A stretch of DNA of 43,600 nucleotides from Martensiomyces pterosporus (GCA_025201845.1 MU604027.1:6495-50094), one strand, 5' to 3'; positions 10,501 to 20,040 are shown, counted from the first letter of the stretch. Numbers and translations: made by a program. The notes: generated by a model from the letters alone, not told the origin.

Positions 10501-11992
10501 TGGCAACGGCAGTGCGCCAACATGGGGCCGGCATCAGCCAGACAATGCTGCTGGTCAGCAGCAGCCCGAGTCTGGCTCGACAACGCCATTCCCGCCTCCT
10601 GGATTTGGCAAGGCTGGCACAGACTCGCTTGTGCGTCTTGCCTCAAGCACTCCGCCCACAAGCTTGGCGGGCGGGAGCGCATCGATCGGGGCTGGACCCA
10701 ACACGCTGCTGTCTAGGCTGATCGGCCAAACGGGCACCAGCCTAGGCACAGCAGCCCCTGGCCTATTGATGTCGGCCATGCCTCCTCCTGGCATCGGGAC
10801 TGACATCAGCGCAAACACGCCAATGCCACCGCCAGGCTATTATCAGCAGCAGCACGCACCACAGGGGCAGTTCCAAGACCCAGCCATCCTTTCGTCATAC
10901 ATGGCTGCTACCGCTGTGACTTCAGCAACTGGAAGTGGCGCAGCTGGCGGACAGCATATGCTCAATCCGGGGCTGGGTGGCAGTGCCACCGCTAACCAGC
11001 AGCAGCACCAGCAGCACCAGCAGAGTAGAACAGATCCTATTGTGCTCAATAGCCTGCTTGCAAGGTTGCACCTCGGAGGTCGTGACAGCGACAACTCACC
11101 ATCGTTTATCAACAGCAACAGCAGCAACCCGCTTGGTGCTGCTGGACAGCAGCCTAGTAGCAGTATTATGCCGCCGGGACTGATGCAGACGGCGGGAGCA
11201 GCATCGTCTCCGCTGTATGCTGGACAGCTTGGGAATGTGCTGACCAGTGGTCTTGGGCACCAGAACATGGCGGGTGGTGGCTCAATGGTTCCACAAATGG
11301 CGCCATCGCAAGGCCAGCATAGTGGTGGGTTTGTCGACCCGGCCATCATGCATATTGGACGACTGAATGCAGCCAGCGCAATGGGTGTAGCGCCCACAGC
11401 GCCTGTTGGGCCTCCCCCTGGCATCATGTCGCCGCCCACCATGGAGGACGTGCATGGCCAGCAGCACCCGCAGCAGACACTGATGCCGTCGCGCAGCGCC
11501 AACAGCAGTGGCAGGTCGCGGTTCCTAAACCACTTTTCTGCTGATCCAGCTGCAGTCGCTGCTAACATTGAGCAGCAGCGGGCTGTGAACCAGGGAGGCA
11601 GCGGTGCTGGTGGCAACAACAACGAGGGTGACGACGACAACGACAAGGGCATGCCAATGGTGAATGGAGTTCCTCCTGGCCTGCCTACAACAGGGCTGTT
11701 TGGCGAGCTGCTTCGCCGTGCGAAACAGGATTCCATGGCCTCGTCAGGCAGTGTCGCGGGCGGTGATGCCGCAGCTGCGGGCCTGGGTGGAGGAAACTAC
11801 GTCAGCGGCAGGATGATGGTCGGCGACATTGAGCGCAAGATCGGTGAGGCGAGGAAGGAGGCCAGGGAACTGCAGGCGCAGCTGGGCTCGGCCATTGAGC
11901 GCAACCAACCGACGCTCTGGGCGCTGAGGAACGGCGGGAGTCTGGACGGAGCAGCCGCCAGCAGCAGCGGCATTAAGCACATTAGCATGTGA
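7593..11992 (+). CDS. NOT4: CCR4-NOT E3 ubiquitin ligase Not4/CNOT4 (four exons)
   Basis: Not4 is the RING E3 ligase linked to the CCR4-NOT deadenylase and acts in co-translational quality control. Exons read as 7593-7691, 7839-7951, 8146-8296 and 8408-11992, giving about 1315 aa. Introns of 147, 194 and 111 bp have donors gtaagc, gtaagt and gtacgt and all end in tag. Exon 1 gives the first half of a C4C4 RING (CPLCMEEMD...CECGYQ) and exon 2 the rest (ICRFCHNRI...CPACRRLY). Exons 3-4 give the coiled linker (KIKNEKKAKERE), an RRM (KNLVYVIGLP...) and the CNOT4 C3H zinc finger with the hallmark GTTKYCSYYL and CMYLHE. About 1000 residues of disordered Q/S/A/G-rich tail follow, with at least six PPG-hydrophobic motifs. 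The short 5' exons were joined because the protein is continuous with the family across each junction. The tail is far longer than in yeast Not4 (587 aa). Confidence 0.95.
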
Positions 11993-12287
11993 GCAACCAG
12001 GACCATATCAATACATAATACACACATGGATGTGGCAGCTATTGTGTTTGTGGCACACATGGAGTGATGATGGTGGCGGAGAGCGGGGCTGTGGTTAGCG
12101 AGATCCACATGCTCTGAATGAGACGCGCAGCCTGCCGTTGTCTATGCACGTCCCCCGTGCGTACACGCGGGGCCTTCCCATGCACAGCTGCAAGGAGCAG
12201 ACGCAGACGAAATTGCGGGCCTGTCTATTTTTAACTGGTGCCACTGCTGCGCAGCCTGCTTCCGGCGACTGAAGCGCAGTGGCGGCT

Positions 12288-12596
12288 TGGCACAGCAACG
12301 GCTGGGTCTTTTTCCATGGCACACAAAGTCTCTTTCCACCCTTCTAGCTCATTGTGCTTTGCTGCATCCAAGCACGGTGTTGTTTTGGCGTGCAGCAGCA
12401 GCAGGCTGCAGAGGGCACTTTGTCAGCGCACAATAGAACTGGCACAGCAACGGCTGGGTCTTTTTCCATGGCACACAAAGTCTCTTTCTTTCCACCCTTC
12501 TAGCTCATTGTGCTTTGCTGCATCCAAGCACGGTGTTGTTTTGGCGTGCAGCAGCAGCAGGCTGCAGAGGGCACTTTGTCAGCGCACAATAGAACT
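12288..12596. repeat. Imperfect tandem duplication, two copies of about 152 and 156 bp
   Basis: The segment beginning tggcacagcaacggctgggt at 12288 recurs from 12440. The copies match almost completely and end with gcgcacaatagaact. The second carries an extra 4 bp in its ctttctttcc run. The repeat lies between genes, overlaps no recognised coding domain and has no transposon ends. A recent tandem duplication by unequal exchange or replication slippage is the simplest reading. Confidence 0.9.
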
Positions 12597-12845
12597 GAGA
12601 TGCGTATAATGCAGGTGTGCTATTTGCAATGGTGCATAGGCATGAGTCTGCTTGGTCTTGCTGTCGCTGCTGCTGCTTTTGGCCTGGGCCTTGCCCCAGT
12701 GGCAAGAGCAGCCAGCACAGTAGGGCCAGCAAAGAATGCCATGTGGAATCCCTACTGTGTCGGACCCATCGGCATAGATGGAAGAGCCTGCCGCTGCTTG
12801 GGCTGATATGGTAAACACCAAAACAACAGGCAAAAGCGGGCGCAT
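12579..12845 (-). CDS. Possible small secreted cysteine-containing protein
   Basis: An 88-aa frame starts with a convincing signal-peptide-like segment (MRPLLPVVLVFTISAQAAAG). A short mature part contains a cysteine cluster (ILCWPYCAGCSCHW) and a K/S-rich C-terminus. The final codons run into the second copy of the neighbouring tandem duplication. I recognise no family and see no conserved fold. Fungal small secreted proteins often look like this, but so do chance frames in GC-rich DNA, so this is a weak candidate that rests only on the leader and the cysteine spacing. Confidence 0.3.
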   Translation of the reverse strand: MRPLLPVVLVFTISAQAAAGSSIYADGSDTVGIPHGILCWPYCAGCSCHWGKAQAKSSSSDSKTKQTHAYAPLQIAHLHYTHLSSIVR

Positions 12846-13622
12846 GAGGCAGTCAAGCTTAGTGTAGTATAGTGCTGCTGCTGCTGCATGCTCTCGCTAT
12901 TGTCCACATGGCTTCCAGCTGCAGCTTGGCGGCCGGCGTCGGTCATCGCCGCATGCCGGTGGCGCCCTGGATTCGCCGGTAACGGAACTGGGCAATGCCA
13001 GCATGGAATCCCGCGCTCAGTCGGCTTTGGAGAGGAGGCCATGCCGTGGAGGTGTGCCAGCGAGCGGGTGGCACACAAAAATGGAGGCCAAGCTGCGAAG
13101 CCAGGCGGCACTGGGCGTTGAGGCTATCGAGTCAATGCGGCCAATCGGAGGGCGACTGGATAAGAGCAGCTGGCATTGGGGATCATCTGACCGCGGGCTG
13201 ATTGGCGAGGAAATGGCGTCTGCCGTTTTTGGGGGAGGGGCATGGAGGAGGGACACGCTTGAGATGAGGAGTGGAGTGTGGAAAATTTTATCGCACAATA
13301 AGCGAGATTTGTGCTTTGGCTCAGCGCCTTTTGGCGAGGGCCAGTGACACGCCTATTTTTCCACACCTGGCAGCGCGATGCTGCAGCCTCCCAATCCACA
13401 CAGCGAGCCTGTCCTTGGCCCCCACCCTCCTCGTTTCCTCTTTCTCTTTCTCTTTCCCTTCTCTTTTTCCTTACACCTTGCCCCCCCTTTTTCTCACATT
13501 AAAAGGCTCTACGGAAAGAGATTTTTCTAGTTTGTAATATTTCTTTCTACACGGTTTTGAGATGCTAACAGGAATAACCTCAGACTTTACCAATTCCACA
13601 AAACCTCCTTCGCTCAAAACAT

Positions 13623-13630
13623 TATAAAAA
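13623..13630 (+). promoter_or_regulatory. TATA-like box upstream of the PNRC/EDC gene
   Basis: TATAAAAA lies about 275 bp upstream of the ATG at 13904, just after a long pyrimidine tract. Between it and the start codon the leader is CT-rich and I see no ATG, which fits a transcript starting shortly downstream of the box. The assignment is inference from sequence alone. Confidence 0.45.
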
Positions 13631-13903
13631 TCCTCTGCGCTCTTTCACACAGCCTATTTTATTATTCTTTCTTTTCGAGTCTTGCATTCAGACTTTCTGC
13701 AGTTTCTCTGTTTTTCTCTGGTGATAGGAAGATAAGGCCCTTTGCTTCGCTACAACCCCCTTAAAGGCACCCTTATTTTCAACTGCCCCTTCTCTCAGCC
13801 CATCTCGTTTGCAATTCCCTCGCTCTCTACCATTGTCCTGACCACTTCTCATTGCACCCACCGCTTCTCTCGCTCCTTCATTTTGTCACAGCAACTATAT
13901 CGC

Positions 13904-15319
13904 ATGCACGATTTTGACGATATGACCCCTCGCACTGTCTCCCGCCGGCCCAACAACGCTGTCTCCAACAGCTCTGCCTCTAAGCCAGAGCCTGCTAGCA
14001 CTCAGCTGGGCCGCTCTTCCCGCTCTGTCTCGTCCCCCAAGCTGTCTCGGCATGTCGATGTCCGTCAAGGCCAACACAACAACCACAACCACAGCAGCCA
14101 GCAGCAGCAATACTCGTCGCCCTCCACTGCTCGCAGCGATATTGCTCGCAAGAACCCCCCGCAGAAGCAGCCTCGCCAGTACAGCAGGGGCAAGCAGAAC
14201 AACTCGAACCAGCGCCCCCACGCCATGTCCGAGCCTCTCCTTCAGAAGCACGATGGCGACACGAGCAACGATGACCAGAAGCTCGTTGCTGTTGCAACGC
14301 CTACGAAGAAGTCCCCCAAGTCGTCTCGTAGACACAACGGCAGCAGCACTTCAAGCAAGCAGCAGCAGCAGCCAAAGGTCACTCTTCTGACAAAGGCTGC
14401 ATCTGAGGGCGAGCAGCAGACCCTGCTGGCCAAGTTTGCCGCCCCCACCGCAAGCAACAGCAACAGCGGCCGCCCAGTCGCTAAGCGTAACCGTCGCCGC
14501 CAGGGCTCGCCCCCTCGTGTGGACAACGACCTCTCGCCCTCGCACCCTGCTGCCCCCTCCTCCCCCACTCAGCCTGCTGCTATGCACTCTGCTTCTGTGC
14601 CTGCCAAACCACACTACAGCCAGCAGCAGCAGCAGCAGATGCGCACGCCCACTCGCCGTCCTCATAAGCAGCAGGCAGGCGCAACCACTCAGCCCCATCC
14701 ACTGTCGGGCCCCGTGACCATCTACAGCCCAACCCCTCGCGCTGCCTATCCCGCCGCCCCAGCAGCATACGGAGGAGCGCCTCCTCCTCGCGGCGGCAGC
14801 CCTGCCATCAACAAGTCCAACCACTACGCAGGTGCCTCGTTCAACAACTCGCCTGCTCCCAGCACCCTGCCTCTCCCTCCCTCGTTCCTGACCACCACTG
14901 CAGCCTCGCCTAGCATGCCATCCCCTGCCGCTGTCAGCGGCAGGAGCAGCAGCTCAATCACTCGCGACGAGGACGTCTTTGGCGTTGCCCCCTCTGGCCC
15001 CATTAGCCCCGAGCAGCTCTTTGTCCGCCGCCCTGCCGGCACCCAGGTCAACGCAGCCTCTGCTCTGAGCGAGCGCTCGCGCCAGCTGGAGGACATGCTC
15101 CTTCGTGGCAACGTTATCCACCACCAGCAGCCCGCTACCGCCGCCGACAGCGGCAGCAACCACCACAGCTACTCGTCAGTCGACCTCACTCAGCCTGCAA
15201 CCGAGCTGAGCGCCATGTTCCAGAAGCTGCGCCTTATCAAAGAGATGTCTCAGAACAGACCCGCAACTGTGTCGCCTGTGCCCAGCAACAGAGTCCTCGC
15301 CTCGGCCTACAACGCCTAA
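13904..15319 (+). CDS. PNRC/EDC-type mRNA decapping cofactor
   Basis: This intronless 471-aa protein is almost entirely low complexity (Q, S, P, N, H) but carries a near-copy of the PNRC signature at about residues 306-329: YAGASFNNSPAPSTLPLPPS. In animal PNRC2 the matching segment, YAGAKF followed by a proline-rich LPKPP, binds the EVH1 domain of Dcp1 and stimulates Dcp2 decapping. Fungal Edc1/Edc2 proteins use the same short-motif logic. Two short amphipathic segments follow (SERSRQLEDMLL and ELSAMFQKLRLIKEM). The start is the first ATG in the frame; the frame extends upstream only through a CT-rich leader without ATG. The predicted role is to bridge Dcp1-Dcp2 and other decay factors in the cytoplasm. 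The motif match is strong, while the exact orthology (Edc1, Edc2 or PNRC) is uncertain because the rest does not align. Confidence 0.78.
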   Translation: MHDFDDMTPRTVSRRPNNAVSNSSASKPEPASTQLGRSSRSVSSPKLSRHVDVRQGQHNNHNHSSQQQQYSSPSTARSDIARKNPPQKQPRQYSRGKQNNSNQRPHAMSEPLLQKHDGDTSNDDQKLVAVATPTKKSPKSSRRHNGSSTSSKQQQQPKVTLLTKAASEGEQQTLLAKFAAPTASNSNSGRPVAKRNRRRQGSPPRVDNDLSPSHPAAPSSPTQPAAMHSASVPAKPHYSQQQQQQMRTPTRRPHKQQAGATTQPHPLSGPVTIYSPTPRAAYPAAPAAYGGAPPPRGGSPAINKSNHYAGASFNNSPAPSTLPLPPSFLTTTAASPSMPSPAAVSGRSSSSITRDEDVFGVAPSGPISPEQLFVRRPAGTQVNAASALSERSRQLEDMLLRGNVIHHQQPATAADSGSNHHSYSSVDLTQPATELSAMFQKLRLIKEMSQNRPATVSPVPSNRVLASAYNA

Positions 15320-15978
15320 ATATCTGCTTTTGGCGGTTGTTTATATATCCTTCTTTGTCTTCGTAGGCCGAAGGACCCGAGGTTTCTCTTGTTTGCTCCC
15401 AGCAGCCGACGACGATAACGACAGCAATTCTCCTCCTCTCCTGCTACCGGCGCTTGCCACTTGACATGTGTTGCATCTGGCACCCTCCGCTCTGTCCCCG
15501 CACTCGCTGAACATACACCACCACCCCCCGCACTTTTCTCATCGCACACGCTCATTCACGTACACGAACCCCCCACATCTTTGGCTTGCTCCATCTGGAG
15601 AGCGCGCATGTATGCTCCGTTTATATGGTTTTGGAGCGCGCGCTCATTGAGCAATACTCCTCTCTTTCCTCTTGTATGACTAATTCTTTTATTTCTCGTA
15701 CGCTTCTTAGCACAGGCTGTCTGGGGGTTCTGTGCTGTCTGTGTCTGTCGGTGGATGTATCTGTTTTTGCTGGCGCTGGTGCTAGTTCGCGGCAGTAGCG
15801 GCGGCAGTAGCGGCGGCAGTAGCAATCAAGTAGCCTGGAGGATTTTTTTTTAACGACCAAGCCCCCTGTAAACCAAAACGGCCCCTCTGTTGTTTGGTTT
15901 TTAATGAACAGCAAATAAACGCCAATTGATGACACAGCAATGTTCATTCACTATTGAGACACACTATACACAGCGCAG
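15320..15978. other. Convergent 3' region between the PNRC/EDC gene and CHMP7
   Basis: This 659-bp stretch receives the 3' ends of both neighbours. It contains T-rich and tatata-like elements soon after the PNRC stop, a 12-bp minisatellite (15791-15823), and an AATAAA at 15914-15919 on plus, which seems too far from the stop to be the main poly(A) signal. No coding sequence is recognisable. Confidence 0.5.
15791..15823. repeat. Short 12-bp minisatellite
   Basis: The unit ggcagtagcggc is repeated about 2.75 times in tandem. It lies in the 3' region between convergent genes and is probably a slippage product without function. Confidence 0.85.
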
Positions 15979-17647
15979 CTAGGCTGGGACTGCCACTCGC
16001 TCGCTTGGCGAGCCCTCTCTGCTCTCCCGCTGCTCTTGCCACTTGGCTGCTGCTTTGCTGGCAGACGATGGCTCTGCTGCCGCCGAGGAGATGGCCACTT
16101 TGCTGAGCGCATCAGCCAAGTCGTCGCCCTCGGCTTCAGCCGCGATGGGCTTTGGCGTTTCGCCAGAGGCGGCCACAAGCGCATCGAGCTCCGCCTCAAG
16201 CTCTTCGTCGACGTCTTCGCCAACGACCGATTCTGGCAGATTCGACTGCACCAGCGCAGCGCCATCGTTCATAACGCCCTCAAACTCGCTGGCCTTCAGC
16301 GCCTCTTCAGCCCAGTCGTCGAATATGCGGTCTGCACTGGCCAAGTCTGCCTGCTCGTTAAGGCCGCGCCTCGCTGGCCTTCAGCGCCTCTTCAGCCCAG
16401 TCGTCGAATATGCGGTCTGCACTGGCCAAGTCTGCCTGCTCGTTAAGGCCGCGCAGGGTCTTGGTTCCAGCTTCTAGGGCCTGCATGAGCTGGATATCCG
16501 ACGACGTCTGCTGCAGCTGCAAGGCAACTTTCTCGATAGTCTCCAGAGCACCAAGCCGCTTTGCCAGTACATCGTTCTCGAGGTGCTTCTTGAGCCTCAG
16601 CTTGGCTATGGCCAGGGGCTTTTGCTTTCTCTTCAGGGCTTCCCGCACTTGCTGATCTAGGTCGCTGGCACGGCTCTCAAGCACATGCACCTGCTTTTCG
16701 ATCTCCCGCCGCGTGCGAATGACCTGGTAGGCGCCTCTATCAGCTTCGGTGATCGGCTGGTATGACTCGCTAATTGTCTGTCCACGACTGGCGGCGAACT
16801 TTATCAGCATCTGAGAGCCATTTGTAGCACCAGCGCCGTTGAGAATCAGCGGTGCGGCTATGATACGACCAGAGTTGACAAGGTGCTTCACCAAGATATC
16901 TGCATCTACCGATGCCATTGGTGCTGCTGTTGCCTTTGGGCTGACCGCAGTGGAAAACCGCTCTCGAAACTCTTGCACGCTCATCAGGCTGTCCGTCAGC
17001 GGGTAGCTTATCGAGCTATAGTGCTCGTCCAGAATCCTCTCTGCCGCTGCTTCGACCAAGGGTACAACGACGAGCAAAGACCCGTCCTTGCTGCGCGCAT
17101 GGCCTCCGCCTCCTGTGGCCATTGCTGCTAGCTGCCGGGGCATTAGCGGAATCCGAGACGCTATCCAACCGAGCCACCTGCGTGCCGCTGTTGCAAAAAA
17201 CACATCGATGGGCTGCAGCTGCTCCCTCCGCACCATCTCGTCTACTATGGCCTCCAGCCCTGCGGGTGTGTCGCCCTTGTATGTGAGTCTTGTCTCGAGA
17301 GACTTTCTGTCGATGCAGAGCACAGACGTCGGCTGCTGCTCCTTGCTGTCGCTGTTAATCCTGTCCAATACATCGACCTCGTCGTCTTCATCCGAGGAAG
17401 AGGAGTACTGTGGGTCTGTGCTGTTTCCTCCACGCTTTCTTCTTCTACTGCTGCTGCTGCTGCCACCGCTGGTTGTTGGCGAGAGCAAGCCCGATTTGCA
17501 CGCCCGCAGGAGGAATTTCGACCAAAAGCCGACTGCTTCTTGGTAGCCCTCGGGGTTGTCGGTCTTTTGCTGGCTGAGGTCGGAGTAGAGGAAGGCGCGC
17601 TGGTCTGCATTGCGCAGCTCCGGCGTGCGCGACAAGAGCGCATCCAT
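15979..17647 (-). CDS. CHMP7: CHMP7-like ESCRT-III protein, frame broken by an 85-bp duplication
   Basis: CHMP7 is the ESCRT-III subunit that seeds polymers at the nuclear envelope. The reading starts at 17647 (MDALLSRTPELRNADQRAF, context accATG). The N-terminal half is the CHMP7-type region (GFWSKFLLRACKSGLLSP), with a disordered acidic insert and winged-helix-like segments. The Snf7-type helical part follows (AKLRLKKHLENDVLAKRLGALETIEKVALQLQ...). This frame closes at 16358 just after KASEARP. The C-terminus (FEGVMNDGAALVQSNLP... to 15979), including an acidic MIM-like helix (VDEELEAELDALV), continues in another frame. The break is caused by a perfect 85-bp tandem duplication (16285-16454). 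Without one copy the protein would be about 527 aa and continuous, near the family size. It could be an assembly error, a recent pseudogene, or a duplication spliced out as an intron. The family call is firm; integrity is open. Confidence 0.85.
16285..16454. repeat. Perfect 85-bp tandem duplication inside CHMP7
   Basis: Copy A is 16285-16369 and copy B 16370-16454, identical over 85 bp. The unit encodes the C-terminal ESCRT-III segment around SADRIFDDWAEEALKASE. Because 85 is not a multiple of 3, two copies shift the reading frame and create a stop at 16358. One copy alone leaves the frame open from the start codon to 15979. Confidence 0.97.
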
Positions 17648-17819
17648 GGTGTCTTGCTGCCGCTTCTAGCTGCTACGGCGTGTGGGTGCGTGGATATTGG
17701 GTGAAATGGTTGTGGCTATTACTGTGACTTGCTTACTGCTTAGTGGATAGAAAAAGCAAAAGAAAAAGAGAGCTGCACAGCTGAGAGGGATCAGGCGCTA
17801 CTTTTGTGTTGGGTAATTG

Positions 17820-19658
17820 TTAGAGCTTGAAGGCATCCTTGCTCAAAAGGTCGCTCAAGCCGAAAATGTCATCGTCTGACCCATCGCTCTTGTCCTTGTC
17901 CTTGTTCTTCTCTTCAGTCTCCTTCCGAGTCAGCGCCTGCCTAGCAGTCGGCACCTGCCTAGCGCTCTTTCCGCCGGTGGTGACGAAGCTCTGAAGCAAG
18001 GGCGTCACCACATACCCCAGTGATCTCATTTCCTCCAATGCAATCTTTGCCCTCGGGTCTCTGACTCGTGCGCACCTGCGGACGATGCTCGAGTAGGTTT
18101 TCCACTCGGGCAGCATGCTATGCGCCTTCATGGACTCGAGATACACAAACGCATCCTCGTAGTTGAACTGGTTGAGCGAGATGTGGATCAGCAGCTCATA
18201 GACCGCCTTTGTCGGCTGCAGTTTGTCTTCGTCCAGCAGCTTGGTCATCGCAGCCTCAGCAGCCATCAAGTTCTTCGTTTTATCGCAGCCCTCCAGCACG
18301 CGCACGTATGTGTTGATGTCGCGCTTCAGATCAAGCCGCGAGAACCACCGGTCGAGTCGATCCGCCGCTGCCTCTACACACCCTGAATGTGCCAGTGCCG
18401 CAACCAATGCGTTGATGGTCGTTGTGTTGACAGCCTGTGGGATAGACGCGCGGTTTTCGGCGAGCAAGGCAAACACACCCTCGATGAGCTCCTCGGCCTG
18501 CTCCTTGTCGACAGTCAGGGCCCTTGTGAGGTTGCGGAGTGTCGCTGGCGTGGTGCCGAAATTGGCCTCTCGCATCATGTGCAGCACTCTGAACGCCGCG
18601 GCCCACTGCTTGGAAGCAACCAGGGACTCGAAGAGCGGCTCAAAGTGATACTCCTCCAAGTAGTAGTTGGCCATCTCCAGCCTGCGCAGAATATCCTTTG
18701 CCAGCTTCACATCACCTTGCCGCGCAGCAATAGCTAGCCCTGCCTCGTAGTCTCCCTCGGTCAGCTGCGATCCAAACACAGTTGTCAGCTGCGTGTAGCA
18801 GAAGCGGTAGGCGTCGTAGTGCATGAAGCTCCCCGAACTACGCAAAAGCCCCAGATAAGTGGATTGCTCAAACGACATGGCGTTGTCCAAAGCCTCTTGC
18901 ATCGCATCGAGGGCTAGCCCCACTTCGCCAGTCTCGCCCAGCCGCAGGACGAGCTCGTGGTAGCCGTTGCGCTGGGGCGTCATTCCCCGGTGTCTCATTT
19001 CCAGGTACACCGAGTACGCATGCTCGGTCTGCGCGCACCGTCCGAGGCAGATGAGGAGCTGGTTGAAGAAGGACAGGTAGTTGTCATCCTTGTCTCTCAC
19101 GCCCGCAATCCGCATCTCCTCGCCCACATCGTATATGGCCTTTGAGAATTTGTCGTCGGCTGCCATCTTCAGCACCAAGTTGTACTGTGCAGGCGTTGGA
19201 ACCATGTTCTTCTGCCTCATCTCGCGTAGCACCGACAGGCATCCGTTGACGTCTCGGGTGATGTTGTAGCCTTCGAGAAACTCTGCATACTCCGTTGGCG
19301 TCAGTGGCGCGTTTTCTGCACGCAGCTTGCTGTAGAGCCTGTCCAGCTGCTCGCGAGCCACGTCCCGCCTTCTCTTGGCCTCATGGTCGAACCGCAGGCC
19401 GATGTTTTCTTGCCGGAGACGCGCAGCTTGGGCAATGTCCCGCGTCTGCTCGATCTCTTCGTACTTTGTGGGGTGGATGATCTTGCGCACCTTCTCCGAA
19501 ACCGAAAGGCGTGCGCCCTGGTGGTCAATGTCCTTGTCTGTTATCGGTATGGCGTAATGTCTGATCTGAGCATGGCTGTTCAGTATCCGCGCAAACTGAC
19601 ATGCTGGCAGTGCGCCTGCGGAGAGCAGTGGCACGCGTTTCAACAGCGGCCTGCTCAT
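17820..19658 (-). CDS. Mitochondrial pentatricopeptide-repeat (PPR) protein
   Basis: PPR proteins are helical-repeat RNA binders that act on organellar transcripts or ribosomes. This intronless 612-aa protein begins with a mitochondrial-type presequence: about 35 residues with several Arg, no acidic residue and a possible cleavage near RHYA|IPI. From about residue 120 to 560 it is built of helix-turn-helix units of PPR spacing, for example PTEYAEFLEGYNITRD, PTPAQYNLVLKMAADD, INTYVRVLEGCDKTKN and PTKAVYELLIHISLNQ. The C-terminus is charged and ends DDIFGLSDLLSKDAFKL. It diverges from DHFR across 382 bp. I cannot assign it to a named factor; candidates include mRNA-stability and mitoribosome-associated PPR proteins. 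The class call is solid and the target RNA is unknown. Confidence 0.85.
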   Translation of the reverse strand: MSRPLLKRVPLLSAGALPACQFARILNSHAQIRHYAIPITDKDIDHQGARLSVSEKVRKIIHPTKYEEIEQTRDIAQAARLRQENIGLRFDHEAKRRRDVAREQLDRLYSKLRAENAPLTPTEYAEFLEGYNITRDVNGCLSVLREMRQKNMVPTPAQYNLVLKMAADDKFSKAIYDVGEEMRIAGVRDKDDNYLSFFNQLLICLGRCAQTEHAYSVYLEMRHRGMTPQRNGYHELVLRLGETGEVGLALDAMQEALDNAMSFEQSTYLGLLRSSGSFMHYDAYRFCYTQLTTVFGSQLTEGDYEAGLAIAARQGDVKLAKDILRRLEMANYYLEEYHFEPLFESLVASKQWAAAFRVLHMMREANFGTTPATLRNLTRALTVDKEQAEELIEGVFALLAENRASIPQAVNTTTINALVAALAHSGCVEAAADRLDRWFSRLDLKRDINTYVRVLEGCDKTKNLMAAEAAMTKLLDEDKLQPTKAVYELLIHISLNQFNYEDAFVYLESMKAHSMLPEWKTYSSIVRRCARVRDPRAKIALEEMRSLGYVVTPLLQSFVTTGGKSARQVPTARQALTRKETEEKNKDKDKSDGSDDDIFGLSDLLSKDAFKL

Positions 19659-20040
19659 TCTGTTTTCTGTGAACTGCTGAACGAAAAAGAGCGAATGCGC
19701 AGTGCTGGTGCTGGAAAAGAGGCAAGCGGGGTGGCGAGGAGCGCAATTGCGAGAGGAGGCAGCGTGCTGAGGCGAAAGGAGCTATCTCACGCCAAGCGAA
19801 AAATGCGCCTAGTCTGTGGCTTTTGAGCAAGTAGATCTGGCTTGATTACAGCGGGCTCAGTGATCATCTCCATGCACGCTTGTTGTAAACACCGTGGGAG
19901 AGAGTTGCGGCCCCTTACGCAACAACATCAGCAACAACAACAGCAGCAGCAGCCTCCCTCTTCCTCGTTCTTGCCATTACGCATCCATACTTCATTTATT
20001 CCTCACATATCCCTACGTCGTTGCACTGTTTCCTCGCACC
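19659..20040. other. Shared divergent promoter of the PPR gene and DHFR
   Basis: This 382-bp gap is a bidirectional promoter. The DHFR-proximal part contains a CAR-rich stretch (about 19920-19955, with caacaacaacagcagcagcag) followed by a CT-rich leader up to the ATG. No TATA box is obvious. The small frames here are not convincing genes. Confidence 0.5.

Larger units (their letters stand above)
11993..13903. other. Intergenic region between NOT4 and the PNRC/EDC gene
   Basis: This 1.9 kb stretch holds the NOT4 3' end, a tandem duplication (12288-12596), a possible small secreted ORF on minus (12579-12845), and the promoter and 5' leader of the PNRC-type gene. A nearly pure pyrimidine tract lies at about 13428-13496 and a TATA-like box at 13623-13630. 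Other short frames look random. Confidence 0.6.
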
